Positions 1 through 10,200 of a stretch of DNA of 32,782 nucleotides are shown here, in pieces. The position numbers were made by a program, and so were the translations under genes. Source of the DNA: Actinomortierella ambigua. Taxonomy: Eukaryota > Mortierellomycota > Mortierellomycetes > Mortierellales > Mortierellaceae. Each line of letters starts with the position of its first letter. Position 1 is the first letter of the stretch. The stretch covers positions 1 through 32,782 of the forward strand of contig JAAAJB010000401.1 of assembly GCA_016098155.1 (NCBI GenBank), given 5' to 3'. Under the pieces are notes generated by a model that was not told the DNA's origin, did no database searches, and worked only from the letters and a program-made list of their open reading frames with translations.

Positions 1-685
1 CGATCCTGTTCTCCGGCACAAGCGTCCAGTCGCGCGCATCATCGGTCTGACCTGGCACAGGTAGATGACCACTCACATGGTCGATGCCTGCACCTGTGCC
101 AATCTGATGCTATAATATAGAGCAAATCATCATCTAGCACTGCAGGACCAGTTGGCCAAGAACATGGCGAAGTAGACAATAATACTGGATGTTACTCGCT
201 GAACACCACAAATCGAAATTCGCTTTTTATTTCCATCCTTTCCACAATGTGTGTGCGGAGCAAATCCGGCAGAGTCATTGACCACGAGACCACTGGTCAT
301 AGCCCGTGCTCCCTCTGCAAGGTCTAATCCGGTAGTCGGTGAAATCTCGCGCCATATGTTTGTACCAGAATGGGCCATAGGGTTGAGCGAGACTGGCCAG
401 GCAGTAGCATGTTATCTCGAATGTGCGGAACAAGGGAATCTGGATGCGCACACACCCTTGTAGCAATGCGTTAGAGTCGAACGAGATTATGGCCAGATGG
501 TAGTGTGGTTTCGTACAACGGCTGGCCATGGAAATGAAAATGCGCAACCCAAACATGGGAAATGGTATGGTCAAAGGACATGCGCCTCTCAAAGGTGTTT
601 AGTATGCTTTCCAATGATATAGGATAGCTTGATGGCGGTAATACTCCTCGCCGGATAGAATACCCTGCACAATCACTGTAGCCAT
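1..685 (-). CDS. Tentative partial gene running off the left edge, family unknown
   Basis: Function not recognised. A plausible model on the minus strand starts at an ATG at 685 (context CTAAAATGG), with exon 1 at 664..685. A 78-nt intron at 586..663 has a GTATTC donor and a TACTAAAC branch-like site near its acceptor. Exon 2 runs from 585 to about 454. A further exon lies near 188..396, ending before a GTAACA donor. The last exon starts at 109 after a TATTATAG acceptor and stays open for 36 codons to position 2. The last exon is the only fully open minus-strand frame there. Against it: other minus-strand frames in 130..685 are also partly open, the exon 2/3 junction is a guess, and no domain is evident. 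It could be a decayed gene or noncoding. It diverges from the gene starting at 1682. Confidence 0.25.
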
Positions 686-1562
686 TTTAGGTGGATGCTT
701 TAGAGATTTTTAGTTGAAAATTTGTAAAATGCACACCCTTGCGCTTTCCCTAAAAGACACAACCTTGTGCCCAAAGTTGAGAACACGAGGGCGCAGAATC
801 CTTGCTGGAATACGTGAGCGCTGGGTACCAGCGCTGACATCATTGAAGCTTTACCAAGGGGTCTCTGTGCGCAGTTCTGGGGCATATTTTGGTGTTCTTG
901 TCCACTTTTACCTTCAGTATTTTATTGTTGAGTCCGCCAATATCCGTTGCGATAAAGAGGGGGGGGGGGTAGAAAGAAGAGAAAAAGGTAGAAAAGGGTA
1001 GAAAGGGGTAAAAAAAAGGCTTTGCCAAGGGCCTTTCCGACTCTTTCACATGAGTGTCTCGTCCTTAAGCAAGGTCATATCCTCCTGAGCGTGAGAAGCA
1101 CAGCGTGGCAGATGAGGACAAGGGCATAGTTGACATTGATAGAGTTGAAAAAAAATGCTACGGACATGGCTGCAGGGAGAGAGAGCGAAGGATATATAAT
1201 TTAGCAATGATTCTGCGTCCATGTGTCCTCCTCTTTGGGGTGCAAGGTCATGTCTTTTGAGGAAATTGCGTACACTTAAAGCCCACATCGATCGTGCAAA
1301 TTACTCTTATCTTAGGTCTAGCTAGGATTGTCCATTATACGGAGTGAAGGTGTCCATCGCACGCCAAATCCTCCTTGCAGATAATAATATTCGAGTTGTG
1401 TTCATCCCGACGTTTATAGAAGATCGAGAAAGACCCTGTTCCATATGTGTGCTGTGTTTGCTTGGTTTTTGAAAAAACAACAAAAGCCCAATTCCATTGC
1501 ATATGGTTAAAAAAACATGCGCGACTGTAAATACTCGTATTCTGCATACCACAGCCTGCAAG
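686..1562. other. Intergenic region, no gene recognised
   Basis: I see no convincing coding exon on either strand between the tentative minus-strand start at 685 and the promoter of the gene at 1682. The stretch is AT-rich and broken by stops. It holds a run of ten or so G around 960, followed by a purine-rich AGAAAAGG segment to about 1020. It probably contains divergent upstream regions for both flanking genes. Confidence 0.5.
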
Positions 1563-1570
1563 TATATATA
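1563..1570 (+). promoter_or_regulatory. TATA box candidate
   Basis: The sequence TATATATA lies 112 bp upstream of the ATG at 1682. It is followed by a pyrimidine-rich leader (CCTCCTTTCCTCTTCTCTTC and more), typical of fungal transcription starts. Transcription would be expected to begin roughly at 1595-1625. The role is inferred from position only. Confidence 0.5.
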
Positions 1571-1681
1571 CCTCCTTTCCTCTTCTCTTCTCGCACATTG
1601 ATTTTCTCATCTATCCCTTACACAATCCAGTCCTTCATTTACCCCACTCCTTCACTCGCTTCGGTTCGCTCTGTCTTCGCC

Positions 1682-3134
1682 ATGTCCTCATTGTACGCCT
1701 TCTGCCTTGCGTCGGACGACCAGCATGTGTACGCGGCTGTGTTTGACAAGCCCGAGGGTGGCGGCAACCTAATCCTTCTGCGATCTCAGGCCCATCCACC
1801 AGACTTGCAGTCAGTAAAGTGGGAGAAGCTCGCAGACTCCAAGTTTGAGCATGCAAAGTCAAAGGCCGGTCACAAGTCCAGTTGTGCGACGACCAGCGGA
1901 GCCTTCTTGGTTCTGTTTGGTCATGAGGGGCCAGGATTTGACAAGACTCTCTCTGGAGCTTACTATGATACTAACATGAGCAGGGGCAATGGCACTGTGG
2001 TCGGCCATTGGGACCCAGTCGGAGCAGGCGAGATTTGCTCCGTCTTTGGCTGTGAAGGCAAGGTCATGGCTATTCCCGGCTCGCAACCGCCTCGTTTCAG
2101 TTATGCTTTCCGAGACGTGCAAACCAACAATCTCCGATTCGCGACCTTCAGAAATGACTGGAAATTAATTGTCATGCCTTTCACCTTCTCGAAAGTGGTA
2201 AGAACCTTTACCCACCTGAGGTCTTTCCATCAAGCGCTGGTTGTATGTAAGAACCTCTCTTCTGCTTCCCCTTCAGCTATTCTCATATCATGACCCGCTC
2301 TTTCATCTCTATTAGCCGACAACACTCGTACGAAATGGCGAGCCCTATCCTTCCGTTGACTTCCTGGTGGACTACTTGAGTCCACAAGACCTGGCTTTTA
2401 TCATGATTGAGGTTGTGGAAACTCCTGAAAAGAAGAATTCCATAACCTATTTCAAATTTGGGATCGACGACCGTGGCTTCCCGATTGGAAGCCAAATTAA
2501 GAGCAACTACTCGGATACGCTTCCAGTCTCATGTGAAGACAAAGGTACATTTTCCAACGTTGGAACGCCCGTGAACGGCGAAATGTACCATCGATGCAGG
2601 GTAAGACCCCCGTCCTGTGGAGCGAAGAAGAAAGATAAGATGAGGAGGTTGAATGGACTGTAATCGGATAAGTACGAGATGATGTTCTTATCACAACATT
2701 TGTTCATCCATTCATCCTTGTAGCAAAAGCAGCCTTCAGGTTCTCAAGAGCAGGAGTCTCCGACATTCCTCTATTCTCTGCACGATAATCCGGCTCGACA
2801 GGTGGTCAAGGTCTCTGGAAAGAAGCTCCTGAGGTTTCTACCAGTGCCAGCGCCTGGAGGCGCCAATGCTACCTGGGCCATCGAATACGATATCGGTGCA
2901 GGTATCTACGGATTCCACCTATCGGGACCCCGAGCCGGAGAATACTTTACGCCTGGAATGACACCCATCAGCCTGGAGGGCAAGGTGACCACGGGACCCA
3001 TGGCGGAAACCAACGACTCTGGCATGGCTGGGTGGGCCATCGGACTCATTGTGGCCAGCTGTGTTCTGGTCATTGCGGGTCTCATCTGGTTCTGCACTCG
3101 ACGCCGTAGACGAGTGGGAAAAAATGCAGCATAA
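1682..3134 (+). CDS. Unrecognised single-pass membrane protein, 418 aa
   Basis: Family not recognised. The model is 1682..2242, 2316..2600, 2724..3134, with all junctions in phase 0 (donors GTATGTAAG and GTAAGACCC; acceptors ATTAG and TTGTAG). The ATG at 1682 follows a pyrimidine-rich leader and sits in CGCCATGT. There is no N-terminal signal peptide. The first 380 residues are soluble and rich in aromatic and glycine residues, with repeated strand-like segments that could form a propeller or beta-sandwich, but no diagnostic motif is visible. A hydrophobic segment spans about residues 386-406, followed by five arginines (408-412) and a short tail. This predicts one membrane span with a short basic cytosolic tail and the large domain on the lumenal or outer face. 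The arginine run acting as a stop-transfer signal is inference. Its role could be cell-surface or vacuolar. Confidence 0.75.
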
Positions 3135-3578
3135 ATGTGAAAATATCATCGCCCCGACAGTCTCCCCTCCCTTCACGGTCTTTCCATTTTGCACGTAGTA
3201 TCGATGATAAAGGAAAGGAGAGGCAGTTCCTTCCATTGTGATTGAGCGTTACTATCCTCATCCTGTGAACCCGGTGAACATCTTTTACTCGTTTCGTCTT
3301 TCGTCGGCTCCAGAATATATTTGACGTCTTGACATGCAAGTCCCATTGTCATTTTTCTGGACCTAGACTTCTAGAACGAGTCAATGGATTTTGTGGCTTT
3401 GCCCACTGTGTCCTTTGCACGCAGTAGTAGCCCAATTGGCCAAAAGTCCCACACGAGACTATCAAATGTTTGACCTCAGCATACTTTCTTCTCTTGCTGC
3501 ACCCTCATTTCCCTTCTCATTTCCTCATTTCTCTCTCATTTCATCTCTCAGCCTTGTCTTGGCTATTCAGCCATCTCA
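3135..3578. other. Intergenic region and leader of the recombinase gene
   Basis: No gene is seen. The first part is the 3' flank of the membrane-protein gene. From about 3480 to 3575 the plus strand is strongly pyrimidine-rich, with repeated CTCATTTC motifs, and looks like the 5' leader of the gene starting at 3579. The 9-mer TTTGCCCAC at 3398-3406 recurs at 7202-7210, on the far side of that gene. Confidence 0.5.
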
Positions 3579-6500
3579 ATGCCGAGCCACAACACTGGGA
3601 CGCGCGTCCATTTGGAACGCGGAGCGAATACAACACGGAAGAAGAATAGGCAGACAGAAGTGCCGCGCCAGAGCAAAAGAGTGAGACGGAACTCTCTCTC
3701 TGCGCCCGCTGCAACCATCACTGACACCACGACCGCCACCACAACTGAGCCATCAGCTCCTGCTCCAACTCCTGCTCCAACTCCTGCTCCAACCCCTTCT
3801 GCAACTCCTGCCCCTCTCAAAAGTGTCTTGTCGCAAGAGGAGTTAGCCCTGGCCGAAGAGCGGAAGCAGTGTGCTAACGCGGTCCTGACCGAGGTTCTCA
3901 CGAGGCCTCGAAAAGGAAGCGCGAAAGACTACTTTCCTCGGATCAAAAAATGGCAGGTACGATTGTGTTGTTGCGTTGTGTTCTTCGAATATTCAAAAAA
4001 AGATGGGGCACATACATATACTCACATACTCATCTATTGCTGCATTGTTGATGGTACAGACGTTCTGCATTGAGCACTATGACAGCGACAGCACTGTCAA
4101 CACCGAGAAGATTATTCGATACCTTGAACTTCACGCTTTCACGACCACCGTCAAGAGGCGAATCGCGCCAAAGGCAGGGCACTCTAGAGCTGTTGGCGTG
4201 AGAGAGAATCATGGAGAGCCTTCTTCTCTGTCACATCCCCCTGAGCCCCGACAGGCGCACTGGGAGGCACAGGACCCATCAGAAATAGATCCATTTGAGT
4301 GGCAAGCTAGTGATGCTCAAGCCGCCATGACTGCAGTCAACCTCGTACCCGAGAATGCAGAGGACGTGGGCGAGGACTCGGGAGACGAAGAGGATGAGGA
4401 TGCGGAAGACGAAGATAGCGAAGGTGACCAAGATGACCAAGATGACCAAGATGACCAGGACGACCAAGATGTCCAAGATGACGAAGATGACGAAGGTGAT
4501 GTAAACAGCGCTGGCGTGGGAGGCACGCGATTTACACGTACAACACGCACTACACTCACATCGCAACGAGGTAAGGGCCCTAACAGTTTGCTTTCGTATG
4601 CGTATGCTTGGCGTCGAAAGTGGACAAACATTGAAGTCCACTTCTTGTTTTGGTGATAGTTCTTGAAACAGCTGCGATGGACGAGTTTGGTCGTAAAATC
4701 ATATACACGCCACTATGTGCCGGCACGGCTAGGAATATTGTAAAGGCATTCAACTATCTGCACAGAGAACAGGCTGCTCCCCATCTTGGTAAGCTCGCCA
4801 ACCCTTTCCCATATCCTGGCGAGGATCGAGCGTTGAGGCTCGCACTAGCCACCTACCAAGAGAGGCTGGTCCATGATCGCGCCACAACAGAGTCAGCACG
4901 CACAGGAGCCCGTGAGCCGGACGTCTACACGGAGAAACTCCTTATTCGCATGTCTATGTTTTTGTGGCGAGAAGTCCCAATCCCTCAGCCGAAAGGCAAA
5001 CGCGTCTATAACACATCAAAGCGCTATCAATACATGCGGGAGCGTTTATGCATTCTGGCCCGACATCACATGCTCCTGCGTGACCAGGATCTCTGCGGCC
5101 TCAACCTGTCGGATATCTTCCAAATTCAACAACGTCATCCAGCCACCGGGTCTCGCTTGGCAACCGGTCTTGTGTTTTCCATCAGCCACGGCGATACGAA
5201 CAAGAAAGGTGTCGCTCAGTATGCAACGGCTTTTCGCCACAAAAAGCTCGTTCGTTGCACTGTGAGCGCCTTTGCATTTTACATGCTGGAGCGCTATGAG
5301 GTGAGCGAAAAGGAATGTCTTGAGCCTCCCCTAAGCACTAGCCACAGCTGAATGTCAAGCACAACGATTAACGCGTTCTTTTGGTGCATCACATTATTGT
5401 CTGCTTAAGATCAATGGAGAGGAGCTCCCCGACTTTTCAGACCCTGATGACTGGTACAATGTCAAGTTGATCCAAGGGGGAAGGGATACCCACACGGCGA
5501 TCATAGCTGTAACCAATCAGAACAGCTGCAGCGCTGTCATGCGCGCCTGTGAGGTTTCCTGCAACAAGGTGACGCATTCTGGCCGTCATTCTGGGGCGAT
5601 GGAGGCCTACGATCTAGGGCTGTCGGAGTCTGACGTTCGTCATTTTGGCCAGTGGGTCACCGGGCAGATGGAAAATTTCTATGCGCCTAAAAATCCTATT
5701 CGAGGTGCCTTCTGTATGGCTCATTTCAACCAACGCGACGAACCGTACCTGATCGAACGGGACCTTGTCACACCACCACTTGATCTCCAGCGCCTTCTCT
5801 TTGCTTGGGTGGAGAAGGCCTTGGATGCCGAGAACAGCGACGAGCCTGAAAAGCTACGACGGTGGCGTGCCGAGTGCGATCGGGAGATGGAGGGAGCTGA
5901 TCCGAATGAGGGGAGCGAGGACGACCTCTTCTGGACACCAGCAGATGCATCCAAAAAATTGTCCGCAAAGCCCAATAACAGTTTAAGGATGGACAAGATT
6001 GCGTTCCTGAAGCTGATGGTTCGGATGAGACGAGTGATTTTGCAGGACGCCGCTATCTTCATGGAGACGAAGGGCAAGGCACCATCTACGTGAGTTCTTG
6101 AGAACATCTTATTTTAATTGCTCCGTACAAAAAAAAAATAGGAGCTAATATTATGTTGACTCGTGCTAACATTTCTTCCTCCCTGTTCCCCTCCTCTCTT
6201 TTTGCGTCGGCGACCATTCCATGGAAACAGGTCCGATGATGAGAATGAGGTGGTTCTGTCACTCACGAATAGGCTCATCCGGGCTTTACCAGAGGTTTTC
6301 CAATCCGAATTGTTTCTGAGATTCAAGGCTGACCTATTGAAGGCGATCGATGAACATCGACAGGATGTCCAAGTCTTTCATGGAGCTATCCACGTCGATA
6401 ACCATACGTTCTGTGAAGGCATTAACTCCCTCGCGAGAAGTATTGGCATGGTGGAGCGGTTAGTGGAGCGGGTGGATCGCAGGGTGGAAGCTATGGGTCG

Positions 6501-7113
6501 CAGGGTGGAAGCCATAGAACGCAGGGTGGAGGCTATTGGAGGCGCAACATATCAAATGCTGGTAGAAACCATCAAGCTATCTCAACAGCAGGGTTTGATC
6601 GGGCAACAGCAACCCTTCATCAACCCTGTCAACCATCCTATCACCATCCAAGAGCATGAATTGTTGCTTCACAGCACCACTACACAGCAACAGGAAGTAC
6701 TGCAAGATCAAGAGCCACAAACGCTTCGACCACGACCATCACCGCCGCCACCACTACCATCGTCATCATCATCTCAGCACGAACTTCGATTCAAAGGGTA
6801 TGTTCTTTTGCCAGATAATGAACACTTGACTATCCGCCGTGCCTGGGATGAGTTCCATGGCGTTGTTGCCCTAGCCAAACAGCAAGATCGCGACTGGCCG
6901 TATACTAATGGACGCAAAAAGACACTTCAGCGTCGGCAGCAGTTCATCAAACTGGTGTCGGCAGAAGCAACGAAAGCAGGCTTTTCTCCTTCGGCTCCAG
7001 GCATTTACCCCTTTCTGGAACACATGCAAGCACGTTTCAAAGGCCAGAGCATCAATAGGATCCTCAATCAGCTTCGCAAAAAGGATGAGGGAGAGACAGC
7101 AGCAGCAGAGTGA
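3579..7113 (+). CDS. Crypton/Ndc10-type tyrosine recombinase with GCR1_C-like domain, 1030 aa
   Basis: Five exons: 3579..3956, 4060..4570, 4660..5300, 5410..6089, 6231..7113, all GT-AG and closing in frame. The N-terminus has basic nuclear-localisation-like patches and a PAPTPAPTPAP repeat. Residues about 227-274 are very acidic (DDQ repeats). The recombinase core covers about 300-605: R437 in LLRDQDLCGLNLSDI, lysines at 478-479 in GDTNKKG, H566 and R569 in THSGRHSGA, HFGQW at 588-592, and candidate nucleophile Y601 in NFYAPKN, 32 residues after R569. This spacing fits tyrosine recombinases. A coiled coil of seven-residue repeats (RRVEAIE type) lies at about 811-842. Residues about 922-1021 match the GCR1_C pattern (TIRRAWDEF, then RKKTLQRRQQFI). 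The related yeast Ndc10 binds centromeres, so a DNA-binding host role is an alternative to transposition. No frameshift or stop was found. Its stop lies 146 bp from the convergent UBE2O stop. Confidence 0.82.
4425..4490 (+). repeat. 9-bp GACCAAGAT-type minisatellite coding for DDQ repeats
   Basis: Imperfect tandem copies of GACCAAGAT / GACCAGGAC encode repeated Asp-Asp-Gln within the acidic tract of the recombinase gene. The repeat keeps frame because its unit is a multiple of three. Confidence 0.85.
6463..6543 (+). repeat. 21-bp tandem repeat coding for a heptad coiled coil
   Basis: Three to four tandem units built on CGCAGGGTGGAAGCTAT encode seven-residue repeats of the form RRVEAIE in the last exon of the recombinase gene. 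Valine and isoleucine recur at a/d-like positions, so the segment probably oligomerises. Neighbouring units such as GTGGAGCGGTTAGTGGAGCG extend the pattern upstream. Confidence 0.85.
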
Positions 7114-7259
7114 GGATGAGGAGGAAACAGAGGCGACAGAGATGAGGGGAAGGGCGGGGGGGGGAGGGGAGGCCAAAAGTAAATAGTCTCATAAACATGG
7201 GTTTGCCCACCAGTATCGAATTTATGGCTTTCTTATTGGGAGCGAGGGTAGTCATGTGG

Positions 7260-10200
7260 CTAATCTTCGAGAAAAGAGCTGAGAGCGTCAATATGCTTCT
7301 TCAGCACTCGGAGTGCTCCACGGCTGATGTGTGTCATCTCGTACGGTTCCATGGCGAGCGAGAAGCCCGAAGGTTCCAAGTCTTCGTCATTGCTGCCATT
7401 CTCGTGGCTAGGTGGTTGCGATGTCTCCATAGCCTCCGCCGCTGTCGCTGCTGCCGCCTCCTTCCCTTTCTCTTCCTTCTTGGCCTTGGCATCCAAGCTT
7501 TCGCGACGGCCCGCATCGCCGCCATCAGTCGCTCCAGTCACCTGTGCTGCTTCAACAGAGGGTGATCCCTGGTAAGGAGCACCGGGTGGGTTGCTGCTGC
7601 TGCTGCTGCCGCCGCCCATGGTCTCTTCGATCACCTCGACGATGATGCTCTCGTCATCATCACTCGTTGCATCTGCTGCCGTCTCATTGGGCGATTTACC
7701 ATGCTTGTCCTTATCCTTCTCCTTTTGGCGGTCCTCCTCTGCCTGAAGTTCTTCTGAGCGAGCAATGAGTTCAAAGCCTTGGATCACAGCGTGTTCCAGG
7801 TTCTGTCTCTCAAAGTAAAAATGTTGGACTTCTTTGATGAACGGTACCGGAGGATTGTTGAGAATCGTGTGGATAGACTAATCGTAAAGAACCAGACAAA
7901 CAGAAAGCAAACAAACAAAAGAATATTAATAAGTAGGGAAGGTTTCGTGCATGCATGTCGTTTTTTTTTCTCCTCTCAAAACTTTGTGTTCATGTTTCTG
8001 TTTCTGTCCCTGAAGTGTTGGAAATAGCTGAGAGACCGGGAATACCCAATCTCTTTCTCAATTCTCGTACCTTCAGCGTGAGAAGGTACACCTTCTCATT
8101 GTACAGAGCGGAATTTCTAGAAGCCTCAAGGGTACCGATGAATTTTTCGAATCTATCAATCATGAAAGTGAAAGTAGCATGGAGGAGAGAACAAAAAAAA
8201 AAGAGTCAATGGATGATAGGTTGTAATGAATCAAAGAATGTTCTCCAGCACTGTGTCCTCAAAGAGCATATCACATACCCAGTTTCGTTGTAGTAAGGAT
8301 GGGGCACTAGGACAAGTCCTTGCAAGGAAATGAGGAGCTGTAGACAAAATAGATTAAGGTGCATGAGATTCAAGCGGACAAACACAGAGTGCGACTCCCG
8401 GCTAATCATCGTCCAGCGCACACTTTCTTTCGGTTTGTACCTGGAGGATACTTGAGTTGGGTGTCCATGTTTCCGTCTCATCTTTTCCATGCCAGGTGTT
8501 CAATAGACTAAGACAAACACCGCCATCTAGAACACAAAGAAGTCCAGAAAAAAATAGGATGAAGTATGAATGTCGTTAGGCATATTTATCCGAATGAAAC
8601 CATGTTTCCTTTTGCCTTTAGTTGTGCCTGAACTTTACCTTCATAGAGATTAGGGTTGATCCGACCAACACCTCCAGTCCAAGAGTGGAAATAGGCTCTA
8701 GGTGGCTATTAACGTTCGTAGTTACCGTAGGAAAAAAAAGTATAACGATGATCGTTCTCAGCCACGTGTACAGTCCCTTCTCGCTTTGAACAAATGCCCA
8801 CCGCCAACCTTGGAACACGCATATCTCCCCCATCCCTGTCTTACCTGTTGAGGGAACTGATCCGGAAGATAAAGATCAAACATAAACAGGGCATCTTCAT
8901 ATGGCGTCTGCTCCGGGCCTGCAACCAGGACGCGCAACAAGTCCAGCCTGGACTCAAAGGCGCGGACGCGGATGCCGTCCGGCAAGGACGTTGACATGAT
9001 CGAGTGCTCGGCACGGACGCGGCGGATCCACTGACGAGGCTTATCGCGCGTCGAACCGCCGGCGGACAAAAATTGGTGGTCCTCCGGCACGTTCTCGACG
9101 ACCAAGAAGCTCCTCCAGTTCTTGTGCTCGGCATAATTCCGCACGGCGATTGTGTGGGCCAGCATCGCATCCCATGTGGGTTTTTTCGCCTTTGGCAAGG
9201 TGGTTGAAAGAGTGTTGAATGCACCCACCGTGGCGACAGCGGGGGCCAGTGTCCTTGTGCTGATGGTGCCATTGTTATCCGCTGGTTTTGGGACTTTGGC
9301 TTTTTTATCAATATCCTCTGTTGCCTGTCCATCAACACCATGCGTCATCGTTGTCGTGGCCTTCCTGGCCTCGGGGCCGTCTAGCTCTTTCCTGTCTCCA
9401 TCCTCGTTCTCAGCCTCCGAGTCTGTCTCCCAGCTATCGTCCGAACTGCCATCGGCCGTGTCGTCAAAATTATATTCTTCAAACTGCACGCCCTCGTTCT
9501 CGTCGTCGCCTTCACCATCGCCTACCTCGTCCTCGTCGTCGACGACCATCAGCCTACCCACAGAGATCTCCTCCTCGGTACCATCCAAGAACCGCACTAG
9601 CGCTGTGGGTCGGTCGGTGTGGACCTTCCAGATCTGACCAAACCAGTTGACCTGTATCCTCATCGCCTCGAGATCCTTGAGTGTCTGCGCCTGCTGCTCG
9701 GCCGTGCTGCCTGCTCCGTTGGTTTGTCCATGAGAGGTGACATCACCACCGTTCAAACCATCGTCCATGCTGTTGTCTCGAGGCAGCCCTGGTCCATCGC
9801 GGTACAGGAGCGGGTACATAGTCCTTGGGGTCATCTTGTTGGTCTCGGAAATATAGCGATCCAGAGCCTCGACGCCCTCGATCCCATAGCGTCGGAGCAA
9901 GACGGGGGCGCGTCGTTCGATCCACTCGGATCCGATCTGGGCGTCGTCCATCGAGGTGATCCCTTCCAGTTTTAACAGGGCCTTTTGTTCACGGATCAGC
10001 TCATGAAAAATCTCGTTGCCTCGGTTGACGACCATGAGGATATCGTCGACACTCGGGGCCGACTCGGACATCAACAAGGAGGCCTCTTCCCGGTCACGGC
10101 TGACAATGACCTTGTCGCCTTTGCAAAATTTGAGGTCTGGATGCGAGACAATCTCATAGAGTGACAACTCCTCGGCTTGTTCGTCCAGCCCGGTTTCACG

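Larger units (their letters stand above)
3398..7210 (+). mobile_element. Crypton-like tyrosine-recombinase element, boundaries tentative
   Basis: The element is defined by its one gene (3579..7113), a Crypton-type tyrosine recombinase with a GCR1_C-like domain. Fungal Cryptons of this kind carry a single intron-containing gene, lack terminal inverted repeats and are roughly 3-5 kb; this block fits. The ends given are a hypothesis from a near-perfect direct repeat: TGGCTTTGCCCAC ends at 3406 and TGGGTTTGCCCAC ends at 7210. A 9-bp match between two such flanks can arise by chance. No inverted terminal repeats were noticed. The element lies between the stop of the membrane-protein gene and the stop of the convergent UBE2O gene. 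A domesticated host gene is the main alternative. Confidence 0.5.
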
